62,641 nucleotides of DNA from Paenibacillus whitsoniae (GTDB lineage Bacteria; Bacillota; Bacilli; Paenibacillales; NBRC-103111). A model generated the notes under the pieces. That model was not told where the DNA came from. It ran no database searches and saw only the letters and a list, made by a program, of their open reading frames with translations. Each line of letters starts with the position of its first letter. Within the stretch, counting starts at the first letter, position 1. The stretch lies in contig NZ_RXHU01000110.1 of the NCBI RefSeq assembly GCF_003955665.1, positions 403-63,043 of the forward strand, read 5' to 3'. The translations under genes were made by a program, and so were the position numbers. This document shows positions 8,510-16,761 of the stretch, one piece after another.

Positions 8510-10300
8510 TTACTTATAAAGCGGTCCGAAGTTCGTGCATGCCCGGTAGTCAGCGCCTTCCGGATCGGATGTACCAAAATTGCTCCAGACACGCGGACGG
8601 AAGATTTGATCTTTCGCCACGTTGTGCATGGAAACCGGAATGCGCAGCATCGCAGCCAACGTTATCAGATCAGCTCCGATATGGCCGTAAGAGATAGCGC
8701 CGTGGTTCGAACCCCAATTATCCATCACCGAATACACATCCGTGAACGAGCCTTCACCGGTCAAAATCGGAGCAAACCATGTTGTTGGCCAAGTGGAGTC
8801 GGTGCGATCGTCGAGCGTTTTGTGCACATCGGCAGGAAGATCGACAGTGTAGCCTTCTGCCAACTGCAGCACAGGGCCTAGTCCTTTCACCAGGTTAATG
8901 CGGGACATCGTGACCGGCATGCCGCCTCTGGTCAGGAAGTCGGAGGAGAAGCCGCCGCCACGGAAATATTCCAAGGATGCTGGGCGCCAGGATGTGGCTT
9001 CCAGGCATTTCTCCACTTCGTCGTCGGTGATTTCCCAGTGCGGCTTCATGACCGGCTGACCGTCACGCGACTGCTCGCCTGTACCGTCCAACGCAGCCGG
9101 ACCGGAGTTGATCAGGTGCAAGATCCCGTTGGCCGCAGCGCCTTCGAGTGTATGTCCGGTTACGCGTTTCACCGCGTCAGGGCTCCAGTACGTACGCACA
9201 TCTGCAAAAATCTGCGCCGTATTCGTCAACAGATGGCCGAACAGCATCGCGACGCCGTTCAAGCTGTCGTTCTCTGTGGCGACCAAGTATGGTGCGCGCT
9301 TGCCATTCCAGTCAAACGAAGTGTTCAGGATCGCTTCCATGAAATCGCCGTTCGGGAAGTGATCCGTCCACTGGCGCTGCCCTTGGAAACCGGACAGGAT
9401 CGCATTGTGACCCAGCGCTTCCTCACCGAAGCCGAGCTCGTTCAGACGCGGATTGCCGACCATTAAGTCGCGGACGATCAGGGACATTTTGACAACCGTT
9501 TCCCAATCCTGATCTTTCTTCTCGCGGGACGTTTGGATACTGGCCGGATTATTGTCCGGACCTTCCACGCAGTTTTCTTTCACCCAGCTCATCGCAAGCT
9601 CGTATTCCGCCGGATCGTAGATCACCTCGTCAATACGGCGCACCAGCTCCGACATGTCGACATATTCATTGCGCATACCTAGGTAGTTCTGGAACAGCTC
9701 TTCGTTGACAATGGAGCCTGCGATCCCCATGGAGACCGATCCGACGGACAGGTACGATTTGCCTTTCATTTGCGCAACAGCCAGCCCAGCCTTGGCAAAA
9801 CGAACCAGCTTCTCCTGCACATCGTGCGGAATGTCCGTCGTGCCCGCATCCTGCACCTCCTGGCCGTAGATGCCAAATGCCGGAATGCCTTTCTGTGCAT
9901 GGCCCGAGAGCACTGCCGCCAAATATACCGCGCCAGGGCGCTCGGTGCCGTTGAAGCCCCAGATCGCCTTCGGCGTGGATGGGTCCATATCCATCGTCTC
10001 CGTCCCGTAACACCAGCATGGCGTAACTGTAATGGATACACCAACGCAGGATTTGGCAAACTTCGTCGCCGCTGCTGCAGCTTCCGCTACACCGCCGATG
10101 CAGGTGTCAGCGATGACACACTCAATCGGCGCGCCGTTCGGGTATTTCAGCGTTTCGCTCAGGAGCGCCGCAACCGCTTTCGCCATGTTCATCGTCTGCT
10201 CTTCCAACGATTCGCGAATGCCTTTTCTTCTGCCGTCGATCGTCGGGCGAATTCCGATTTTCGGAAACTCCTGACTCCAGCGGCTATTCTCAATCGTCAT
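8510..10300 (-). CDS. fucI: L-fucose isomerase
   Basis: FucI converts L-fucose to L-fuculose (and D-arabinose to D-ribulose) with Mn2+ in the cytoplasm. The 596 residues align by eye along their length with Escherichia coli FucI: KIGIRPTIDGRRKG near 14-27, TPCWCYGTETMDMDP near 93-107, GFQGQRQWTDHFPNGD near 304-319, and a C-terminal ending in CTNFGPLYK. The metal and catalytic residues are present as E343 (ATENDSLNG) and D367 (FADVRTYW), offset by 6 from E. coli E337/D361, and H533 in NWGSNHG. The ATG follows AAGGAAGGTG. It is transcribed after fucU, with an operator-like sequence in the 81-nt gap. No fuculokinase or fuculose-phosphate aldolase gene is in the window. Confidence 0.96.
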   Translation of the reverse strand: MTIENSRWSQEFPKIGIRPTIDGRRKGIRESLEEQTMNMAKAVAALLSETLKYPNGAPIECVIADTCIGGVAEAAAAATKFAKSCVGVSITVTPCWCYGTETMDMDPSTPKAIWGFNGTERPGAVYLAAVLSGHAQKGIPAFGIYGQEVQDAGTTDIPHDVQEKLVRFAKAGLAVAQMKGKSYLSVGSVSMGIAGSIVNEELFQNYLGMRNEYVDMSELVRRIDEVIYDPAEYELAMSWVKENCVEGPDNNPASIQTSREKKDQDWETVVKMSLIVRDLMVGNPRLNELGFGEEALGHNAILSGFQGQRQWTDHFPNGDFMEAILNTSFDWNGKRAPYLVATENDSLNGVAMLFGHLLTNTAQIFADVRTYWSPDAVKRVTGHTLEGAAANGILHLINSGPAALDGTGEQSRDGQPVMKPHWEITDDEVEKCLEATSWRPASLEYFRGGGFSSDFLTRGGMPVTMSRINLVKGLGPVLQLAEGYTVDLPADVHKTLDDRTDSTWPTTWFAPILTGEGSFTDVYSVMDNWGSNHGAISYGHIGADLITLAAMLRIPVSMHNVAKDQIFRPRVWSNFGTSDPEGADYRACTNFGPLYK

Positions 10301-10364
10301 GACTATTCACCTTCCTTGGTATTGGTGAGCTTCGCAATCGAGCACGATCTTGTCGAATTTCGGG

Positions 10365-10375
10365 GTTACCGATAA
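10365..10375. promoter_or_regulatory. Second copy of the candidate LacI-type operator
   Basis: GTTACCGATAA, the same core as the site at 10835-10846, lies between the fucU stop and the fucI start. A downstream auxiliary operator is typical of looping LacI-family repressors. This is inferred from sequence identity only. Confidence 0.5.
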
Positions 10376-10381
10376 ACCTAA

Positions 10382-10807
10382 CTACTCGACTACAACGCCT
10401 TTTTTCAAAATCACATTCGCATAAAGCGCCTTCTCGCCAGTCGCAACGATGGCGTAAGCGCGTTTCGCCCTTTCGTAAAATGCAAAGCGCTCAACGTGCT
10501 CAATCGCAGGCTGCATGTGCTCCCCGATAATGGTTTCATATTCGCCCCAGATCGGCGTTTCAACCGGATCCCCCGGCACTTTCGCCATAAGCGCAACAGG
10601 CTGCTCACAGTAAGTATCCAGCGGGAATAGCAATAAAATCGCTTTCAATAATTCAGGCACCGCATGACCGTCACAACGAATCAGCCGCTGCGCATGGCTG
10701 GCTGCGGGAAAATTGCCGTCGCCCAGCACGATCTCATCCCCATGCCCCATCTCCATTAACACTTTTAAAAGCTCTGGCGTCAGAATCGAAGGTATCCCTT
10801 TAAGCAT
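10382..10807 (-). CDS. fucU: L-fucose mutarotase
   Basis: FucU interconverts alpha and beta anomers of L-fucose so that the isomerase receives its preferred form. The start at 10807 (MLKGIPSIL) is chosen because AGGAG sits 9 nt upstream; the in-frame ATG three codons earlier directly abuts AGGAG. This gives 141 residues, the usual FucU length. Family hallmarks are LLKVLMEMGHGDEIVLGDGNFP near 12-33, an FAFYERAKRAYAIVATGE stretch near 108-125, and the terminal YANVILKKGV motif of the RbsD/FucU fold. It is the first gene of the fucU-fucI operon, transcribed away from the LacI-family gene. Confidence 0.95.
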   Translation of the reverse strand: MLKGIPSILTPELLKVLMEMGHGDEIVLGDGNFPAASHAQRLIRCDGHAVPELLKAILLLFPLDTYCEQPVALMAKVPGDPVETPIWGEYETIIGEHMQPAIEHVERFAFYERAKRAYAIVATGEKALYANVILKKGVVVE

Positions 10808-10834
10808 CCAAAACATCTCCTAGTTTTAAGCTGT

Positions 10835-10846
10835 GTTACCGATAAC
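10835..10846. promoter_or_regulatory. Candidate operator for the adjacent LacI-family regulator
   Basis: GTTACCGATAAC is a near palindrome with the central CG expected for LacI/PurR-type operators. It lies immediately downstream of the proposed fucU -10 box, over the expected start of transcription, so binding would block fucU-fucI. A shortened copy recurs at 10365-10375. Confidence 0.65.
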
Positions 10847-10849
10847 CCA

Positions 10850-10878
10850 AAAATAACAAGTTTGTGCCTTGCTGTCAA
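10850..10878 (-). promoter_or_regulatory. Promoter of fucU-fucI
   Basis: On the minus strand, TTGACA (10878-10873), a 17-nt spacer and TATTTT (10855-10850) form a SigA-type promoter. Its -35 overlaps that of the divergent regulator promoter. Confidence 0.6.
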
Positions 10879-10897
10879 TCCTTATTTTCTATACAAT
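10869..10897 (+). promoter_or_regulatory. Promoter of the LacI-family regulator gene
   Basis: TTGCTG (10869-10874), a 17-nt spacer and TACAAT (10892-10897) lie 37 nt upstream of the regulator's GTG start. Confidence 0.6.
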
Positions 10898-10933
10898 AGA
10901 CAAATAGAATTGGGATGAAAGGTGATCAAGCTC

Positions 10934-11971
10934 GTGATAACAATCTATGACATCGCTGAAAAAGCCGGCGTATCGGCGATGACCGTATCCCGGGTGATCA
11001 ATAATACCGGCCGTATCAGCGAGGATACACGTAAACGGGTTCGCAAGGTGATGGAGGAGTTGAACTATATCCCCAACAGCGCCGCACGCAGCCTCGTTTC
11101 CCAGAAAACGAATATCTTGTCGCTGCTCATAGCGGATATTACGAATCCGTTTTATACTACACTTGCCCGCGGGGCGGAAGATGCCGCCAAGAAGGCTGGG
11201 TATCGACTGCTTTTTGCCAACAGTGACGAAAATTATGCGAAGGAAAAAGATTACGTCGACATGATGCTGTCCACACGCGTCGACGGCGTTCTCTTCGCCC
11301 CAACCGGGGATCTCTCGGTGGATAACTTGAATCGCCTGCTCCAGCACCAGATTCCGCTCGTCATCCTGGACCGTGAAGTGCCCGGAATCGAAGCCGATAT
11401 TGTACTCGGCGACAGCAAGGAAGGCGCGAAGACGCTCGTTGAGCACCTCGTCTCCCTCGGACATCGCCGCATCGCTATGATCAACGGCTCGCCGGACGTT
11501 TCCACCGCAAGGCTGCGGTACACCGGTTACCGGGAAGCGCTGGTGCTCAGCGGCTTGCCCATGGACGACGAGCTGGTTGTGCACCTCGGCTTCCGCGTGT
11601 TTCACGAGGATGCTGCGTTGGACGCGCTGCTCACACTGAAAGACCCGCCGACGGCGATCTTCGCAGCAAACAACCTGCTCGCCGTCGGCATCATCCAATC
11701 CTTGCGCGAGCGCGGACTGCAGGTGCCGGAGGACATCTCCGTCGCCTGTTTCGACGACATCGGGCCCGCCGAGATGATCAATCCGTTTCTCACGGTGGCG
11801 GCTCAACCGGCTTACCAGTTCGGGCTGCTTGGCATGCAGCTTCTGATCGAACGCATTGAAGCCGAAGCTGCGCAGCCCCCGCGTAAAATCATGCTGCCCT
11901 CCGACTTGATCATCCGATCGTCGACGCGAGAATTGCAACGAAAGGAGACAAATGATGGAGCGGAAGGTTGA
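10934..11971 (+). CDS. LacI-family transcriptional regulator (probable fucose repressor)
   Basis: The GTG at 10934 (MITIYDIAEKAGVS) is preferred because AAAGGTGAT ends 7-8 nt upstream; an upstream in-frame GTG at 10922 lies inside that site. The 345-residue protein has the LacI helix-turn-helix IYDIAEKAGVSAMTVSRVIN at the N-terminus, the hinge YIPNSAARSLVSQKT, and a periplasmic-binding-protein-like effector domain ending VAAQPAYQFGLLGMQLLIERI. Its divergent position to fucU-fucI, together with the operator-like repeats flanking fucU, suggests it represses these genes and responds to L-fucose or L-fuculose. That target and effector are inferences. Confidence 0.9.
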   Translation: MITIYDIAEKAGVSAMTVSRVINNTGRISEDTRKRVRKVMEELNYIPNSAARSLVSQKTNILSLLIADITNPFYTTLARGAEDAAKKAGYRLLFANSDENYAKEKDYVDMMLSTRVDGVLFAPTGDLSVDNLNRLLQHQIPLVILDREVPGIEADIVLGDSKEGAKTLVEHLVSLGHRRIAMINGSPDVSTARLRYTGYREALVLSGLPMDDELVVHLGFRVFHEDAALDALLTLKDPPTAIFAANNLLAVGIIQSLRERGLQVPEDISVACFDDIGPAEMINPFLTVAAQPAYQFGLLGMQLLIERIEAEAAQPPRKIMLPSDLIIRSSTRELQRKETNDGAEG

Positions 11972-12266
11972 AGAAACGCTGCGCGCTTGCATACAGCATT
12001 GGAACGCAATGGCGAGCGCGGATGAAGAGGACCAGGAAGGCGCAGCTGACCACTTTCAATCGTCATTTTACGTATGGATTGAAGCAGTTCGCGAATGGGT
12101 TCAGGGGATGCAATCAGCGCCTGAATCGTTAGATGCATTTATGGCGCTGCCTGATGTGGAGGAAATCATGGACCTGCTCCCTGCCCCGCTTCACTTGAAC
12201 TTCGAGACGGAAGCCGAACTGATTCTCGATGATTTCATTCGAGAGGAAGAGGACCGGTACGATTAA
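11952..12266 (+). CDS. Acidic protein of unknown function, 104 aa
   Basis: The frame starts inside the 3' end of the LacI-family gene and overlaps it by 20 nt, with AAAGGAG just upstream; the second Met at 11955 has the better 7-nt spacing. The product is strongly acidic, tryptophan-containing and apparently all-helical, with no signal peptide or membrane helix. The C-terminal segment ends ELILDDFIREEEDRYD. I do not recognise a family. Overlap with the regulator suggests co-transcription and translational coupling, possibly as an accessory to the sugar regulator, but no function can be assigned. Confidence 0.65.
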   Translation: MMERKVEETLRACIQHWNAMASADEEDQEGAADHFQSSFYVWIEAVREWVQGMQSAPESLDAFMALPDVEEIMDLLPAPLHLNFETEAELILDDFIREEEDRYD

Positions 12267-12399
12267 GGGACCGGGAACACTTTCCCGCCCGATTCCAACC
12301 CGAAAGAGACGTAATGCCGGAATTAACCTGTAGGTGATACAGGTTTCCATCCATTTACCGCTTGATTCGCATAATTCCCTGAGTTTGCAGGAAAATCTA

Positions 12400-12430
12400 C
12401 TGACAAAGAGGCTGCGCCGACGGCGCAACC
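12400..12430 (-). terminator. Terminator of the GH78 gene
   Basis: A 9-bp stem with one mismatch (GGTTGCGCC/GGCGCAGCC on the minus strand, 12430-12410) is followed by TCTTTGTC. It begins 12 nt after the rhamnosidase stop. Confidence 0.55.
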
Positions 12431-12441
12431 TCCCACTCATC

Positions 12442-15153
12442 TTACTCCTTCTCGTTCGGCGAAGCCGCAATGAAGATTCGATACGTCCCGGAGCCCAGTT
12501 CCAGCACGAGGGCATCTCCCAGCTGCTGAGCGGACAAGACGCCGTCTGCCTGCCCCACACCTACATCATTGACAATGACTTTCTCCATTGCGCTGCCCGG
12601 CAGCCTCACTTCGGCCGTCGTATTAGGCGGAAGCTCAAACTCGTAGAGGACCGTACCACCGACTTCGCCTTCACCTTCGCCAAGCCGCCACTCACTGCGG
12701 ATCAACCCGTAGGCAGACTGATAAGCTGCCTTCGCGTAGGTCAAGCCTGAATCCGGACGCGGTTGGAAGCGAATACGCTGATAACCCGGCCCCGTCTCGT
12801 CCAGATCAAGGCCGGCCACGAACCGATACAGCCAATCCCCAATGGAACCGTAGGCATAGTGATTGTACGAATTCATATCGTCGCTCCAAAATGTGCCGTC
12901 CGGTTTAATGCCGTCCCAATGCTCCCAGATCGTTGTGGCCCCCTGGTGGATCGCATAGAGCCAAGACGGATAACCCTCCTGCTGCACCAATTTCACGGCC
13001 AACTCATGATAGCCATTCTCGGACAAGGCATGGCACAAATAAGGCGTTCCGACGAATCCTGTCGTCAAGTGGCAGTTATTCTCCTCCACATAAGCGGCCA
13101 GTGTCCGCGCCACGCGCTCACGCACAGGACCTTGGACTAATCCAAAAATGAGAGGCAGCACATGCGCCGTCTGCGTATGTGCTGCAAGCCGCCCGCTGGC
13201 CGTCACAAACTCTCGTTCAAATGCAGCGACGATCTGCTCATACAGCGTAGCATACTGCTCCGAATCCTCATGGCGGCCAAGTACTTTTGCCGTCTTAACG
13301 AATAAGCCGGTAGAATACGCATAGAAGCACGTCGCGATGAGATCTTTGGGTGTTGCACCGATATAACTGCCTTCTTTGGCATCCAGTCCAAGCCAATCCC
13401 CGAAATGGAAGCCGGTATTCCAGAGATTCTCGTCATCCCCTTGCGCGCGGATGTAGTCAATCCAGGCTTTCATGCTCTCGTACTGCTCTTCAAGAACACG
13501 CCGCTCTCCGTAACAGATATACAACGTCCATGGGCAAATGACAGCCGCATCCCCCCAGGCCGCAGAGGCGTACGCCTTCTCATCCAACACATGCGGCACC
13601 ACGAACGGTACGCCGCCGTCGCTGCGTTGATCAGCCTTCAGATCGCGCAGCCACTTGGCAAAGAAAGCGTCCACGCCGTAATTGAACGCCGCCGTCCGAA
13701 TGAACACTTGCGCATCGCCGGTCCAGCCTAGCCTCTCATCCCGCTGTGGACAATCGGTCGGCACGTCAAGAAAGTTCCCTCTCTGCCCCCAAACGATATT
13801 CTGCTGCAGCCGATTCAGAAGCGGGTGCGAGCACTCGAACGTTCCGCTAGGTTCCATGTCCGTATGAATGACGTGTCCTGTGAAGCGCTCCAATTCAAGC
13901 GGCGTCTCTTCGGGCCAGCCAACAACCTTTACATACCGGAACCCCTGAAATGAAAAATGAGGTTCATATTCCTCTCCGCCTCCCTTGCACGTGTACCTGA
14001 CCGTCTGCTTCGCAGTGCGCAAATTGCCGATATAAAAATTGCCATCTCGATCCAACACTTCGGCATGCTGGAGCGTAACCTCCGTGCCTTCCGGAAGATT
14101 CAATCGGAGATGCAAGCGGCCAACCATGTTTTGGCCCATGTCGATCACCGTTTCGCCGGCAGGCGTCCGCAACAGCGCAACCGGCTTCAGCCGCTCCGTG
14201 ATCCGTGAGGGTTCATTTTCCTGCATGACCAAAATGTCCATCGCATGCTTCACTTCGCTGACAGCACTCCAGTTCTCGTCGTCGTATGCCGCTGTCGTCC
14301 ACCCCGCCTTTTCCTGACGAGCGTCATAAGTTTCTCCGTGATACAGCTCCGACATGAGAATTGGCCCCGTTGAAGCTCGCCAAGTCCCATCCGTGCCGAC
14401 AATATCTGTCGTACCATCGGCATAATCGATATGGAGCTGCAGGAGAAGCGCCCGCGTGTCACCAAAAATGTTGCGCTGATCCTGCCAGGCTAGATTCCCT
14501 TTGTACCATCCGTTCCCAAGCGATGCGCCGATCGCGTGGTTGACGCCGGAGCAAATGCGATTCGTCACATCGTAGGCTTGAACCTGAAGGCGGTTGCGGT
14601 AACTCGTCCAGCCTGGGGTATACTGCCAATCGCCGACGCGCTCACCGTCCAGCTCCAGTTCATACAAACCGAGCGACGTCGCATAAATCGTAGCCCTTCT
14701 CACGCCCGAGCGGACAGAAAATGGTTTGCGCAGCAGAAATATATCCTCGACCTGCGAATCGATCGATGCTGGGTCAGGTGTAATAAAAGCCGCTGACCAA
14801 TCCTCGGCATGAAGCAGCCCCATTTCTAGATAGGCCGTCTCGCTCCAAGCCGATTCCCGGCCGTGCTGATCCCATACTTTTACGCGATATTGGTATTGAC
14901 GGCGAGACTCAAGCGTTGTGCCTTCATACTCCACCCCTACAGAACGCTCCGATTGCACGATACCGGTATCCCAGACCAAGGCGTTCTCGTTAAAATCTTC
15001 CGAATCAAAGCCTACTTGCAGACGATACGCTCGCTGTATCACATGAACGCCATCCGACTTTAGCTGCCAACTGAAACGGGGAATTGTGACGCCGAGTCCA
15101 ACCGGGTTGTGCAGGCTCTCGCATCGCAAGCGTGTAACTTCGAATAAGGTCAT
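12442..15153 (-). CDS. GH78 alpha-L-rhamnosidase, cytoplasmic
   Basis: The start at 15153 (MTLFEVTRLRCESL) is placed 9-10 nt after AAAGGTG; the longer frame adds only three residues. The 903-residue enzyme has the N-terminal Bac_rhamnosid_N region, a concanavalin-like domain, the (alpha/alpha)6 catalytic barrel and a C-terminal beta-sandwich, in the order usual for GH78. Catalytic-barrel signatures are NFLDVPTDCPQRDERLGWTGDAQVF in the middle, the WGDAAVICPW stretch and TTIWEHWDG near the C-terminal third. No signal peptide is visible, so it probably acts on imported rhamno-oligosaccharides or glycosides, releasing terminal L-rhamnose by inversion. It is divergent from the AraC regulator at 15343-16230, its likely controller. 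Confidence 0.93.
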   Translation of the reverse strand: MTLFEVTRLRCESLHNPVGLGVTIPRFSWQLKSDGVHVIQRAYRLQVGFDSEDFNENALVWDTGIVQSERSVGVEYEGTTLESRRQYQYRVKVWDQHGRESAWSETAYLEMGLLHAEDWSAAFITPDPASIDSQVEDIFLLRKPFSVRSGVRRATIYATSLGLYELELDGERVGDWQYTPGWTSYRNRLQVQAYDVTNRICSGVNHAIGASLGNGWYKGNLAWQDQRNIFGDTRALLLQLHIDYADGTTDIVGTDGTWRASTGPILMSELYHGETYDARQEKAGWTTAAYDDENWSAVSEVKHAMDILVMQENEPSRITERLKPVALLRTPAGETVIDMGQNMVGRLHLRLNLPEGTEVTLQHAEVLDRDGNFYIGNLRTAKQTVRYTCKGGGEEYEPHFSFQGFRYVKVVGWPEETPLELERFTGHVIHTDMEPSGTFECSHPLLNRLQQNIVWGQRGNFLDVPTDCPQRDERLGWTGDAQVFIRTAAFNYGVDAFFAKWLRDLKADQRSDGGVPFVVPHVLDEKAYASAAWGDAAVICPWTLYICYGERRVLEEQYESMKAWIDYIRAQGDDENLWNTGFHFGDWLGLDAKEGSYIGATPKDLIATCFYAYSTGLFVKTAKVLGRHEDSEQYATLYEQIVAAFEREFVTASGRLAAHTQTAHVLPLIFGLVQGPVRERVARTLAAYVEENNCHLTTGFVGTPYLCHALSENGYHELAVKLVQQEGYPSWLYAIHQGATTIWEHWDGIKPDGTFWSDDMNSYNHYAYGSIGDWLYRFVAGLDLDETGPGYQRIRFQPRPDSGLTYAKAAYQSAYGLIRSEWRLGEGEGEVGGTVLYEFELPPNTTAEVRLPGSAMEKVIVNDVGVGQADGVLSAQQLGDALVLELGSGTYRIFIAASPNEKE

Positions 15154-15342
15154 CGTACACATTCACCTTTTCACTATGAATTCGTGCGCCATCTGTCATT
15201 GGCGCCGTTACGTTTAATTGTAAAGGGGATTCCCATTCCTCTTAGGGGATAATTCGGACAATATTATAGGTTGATCTGGACAATCACAACGCGTATTTGT
15301 AAGATAGCATCAGGATTCCTAAAGAACGGAAGGAGCATGCCT

Positions 15343-16230
15343 ATGAGCATTAGACGCCACAGCTTTGTGATGTTGGAGGACAGTTTTTTTCATCCGGGTG
15401 TGCCTATCTATGTGAACCGGGCTTATGAATCCTTTGAGTCATCCGAGCACTCCCATGAATTTATTGAAATTACCTACGTCAGCGAAGGCGCCGGTGTGCA
15501 TTACATTGCCGACGAGGCCGTACCGGCCCTGCATGGGACACTCTTTTTCATACCGGTAGGGTGCCGGCATGTATTCCGGCCCAAAACGCCGGAAAAAGAC
15601 CGGCCGCTGATCGTCTATAATTGTCTCATCCGCACAGCTTACTTGACGGAGCTCGGCAGCGGCTTTCCACAAGCCTCCGGCATTTGCGGCATATTTGCTG
15701 ACAGCAGTCTCCATTGGTTCACCATGAACGATTCGTCCGGCGAATACCAAGCCATATTCAGGGAGTTATACCGGGAGTTCTCCACCAAACCGCCAGGCTA
15801 CTTGGCTGTACTCACTTCTCTCATCATTCGAATCCTTACCGGCTTATATCGGCATCAGCTTCAAATTGACGCACCTGCCGCGGAAAAGCCGTTATGGCTA
15901 ACCCTCGAGGAAGCCATCTCTTACGTTGATCGGCATTACAGCACCGACATCCGGCTTGGGGAGCTTGCAGCGCGAAGCAACCTCAGTGAACGGCAGTTCA
16001 GGCGCCTCTTCAAAAGCCAAACCGGAATGAGTTTCACCGACTATTTACAGAGCATCCGCATCGAGGCCGCTTGCAAACTGCTCATCGGCAGCCGCAGCAG
16101 CGTGAGCGAAGTGGCCGCTTCCGTTGGATATGCCGACATGAAATTTTTTCACAGGCTGTTCAAGAAGAAGACCGGGATTACGCCAGGACAATTTCGAAAT
16201 CGTACAAATGAAGCGCCTGCTCTTAAATAA
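15343..16230 (+). CDS. AraC-family regulator with cupin-like sensing domain
   Basis: The ATG at 15343 (MSIRRHSFVML) has GGAAGGAG 7 nt upstream, better than the ATG two codons earlier. The 295-residue protein has an AraC_binding cupin-like N-terminus (HSHEFIEITYVSEGAGVHYI near 34-53) and two C-terminal helix-turn-helix motifs (DIRLGELAARSNLSERQFRRLF and SVSEVAASVGYADMKFFHRLFK). It lies divergent to the GH78 rhamnosidase gene with a 189-nt spacer, so it probably activates that gene in response to rhamnose or a rhamnoside. There is no receiver domain, so it is a one-component regulator. Confidence 0.9.
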   Translation: MSIRRHSFVMLEDSFFHPGVPIYVNRAYESFESSEHSHEFIEITYVSEGAGVHYIADEAVPALHGTLFFIPVGCRHVFRPKTPEKDRPLIVYNCLIRTAYLTELGSGFPQASGICGIFADSSLHWFTMNDSSGEYQAIFRELYREFSTKPPGYLAVLTSLIIRILTGLYRHQLQIDAPAAEKPLWLTLEEAISYVDRHYSTDIRLGELAARSNLSERQFRRLFKSQTGMSFTDYLQSIRIEAACKLLIGSRSSVSEVAASVGYADMKFFHRLFKKKTGITPGQFRNRTNEAPALK

Positions 16231-16390
16231 CTTGCGCGGGCTTGTTCAACGAGCGGATTTTAGCGTAATGCCCGGGCAAATTGATCCTGCCGTCATACAT
16301 TATCAATAATCAGGCGGCGAAAAGTTACCGGTCGTGCCGAGAGCCCCAGCCCTGCACTGCGGTAAAGCAGACGCGCTTTAAAGCTCATAT

Positions 16391-16419
16391 TTGCAAGTCA
16401 GAAAATTCTGACTTACAAT
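16391..16419 (+). promoter_or_regulatory. Promoter with a palindrome filling its spacer
   Basis: TTGCAA (16391-16396), a 17-nt spacer and TACAAT (16414-16419) form a SigA-type promoter upstream of the T-box leader. A palindrome at 16395-16414 (AAGTCAGAA/TTCTGACTT with two central A residues) fills almost exactly the spacer, suggesting a dimeric repressor site that would block RNA polymerase. Confidence 0.6.
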
Positions 16420-16460
16420 ACCTAATAATTCAATCGATCGAAACGAAACATAATCAGAAT

Positions 16461-16727
16461 GCGATGACGGAAAGAGTAAATGAGATTCATGACTTGCCAG
16501 GGACGCGGCGCCACCGACTGAGAGCGCGCGAAGTCATGCCCCATTGAAGTTCATTCCCGAGCAGGCTGCTGAACCGCGACAATTCGCTTGCCGCGCAAGT
16601 AGGTTCGCCCGTCTCCCTGCGTTAAAGGGCTCAAGATGAAGCATTTCCCCGTATGCGCATGCGGCTGAAAGCTTCTGAATTAGGGTGGTACCACGGCTCC
16701 TCGTCCCTTGCGGCGAGGGGTCTTTTT
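16461..16727 (+). promoter_or_regulatory. T-box leader, probably tRNA-Phe (UUC specifier)
   Basis: The leader has the hallmarks of T-box riboswitches. Stem I begins GCGATGACGGAAAGAGTA (16461-16478); helix CATGAC/GTCATG (16488-16493 with 16533-16538) forms the upper stem. The specifier loop GAAGTTCA, between the CCCATT and TTCC helix strands, exposes TTC at 16550-16552. The conserved T-box AGGGTGGTACCACGG is at 16682-16696, followed by a terminator stem CTCCTCG/CGAGGGG (16697-16720) and a T-run (16721-16727). Uncharged tRNA-Phe would favour the antiterminator and expression of the downstream DAHP synthase gene. The amino acid call rests on the hand-placed specifier loop. Confidence 0.88.
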
Positions 16728-16761
16728 GTATGCTTTTATCGAAATCGAGGAGGAATTATCC

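Noticed and set aside
12267..12441. Possible small gene between the acidic protein gene and the GH78 gene
   Set aside because: Only short frames and the GH78 terminator are present; no ribosome-binding site with a fitting frame was seen.
16281..16547. An 88-codon plus-strand ORF in front of the DAHP synthase gene
   Set aside because: It runs through the promoter and T-box stem I, has no ribosome-binding site and codes for a composition unlike a protein, so it is a chance ORF inside a regulatory leader.
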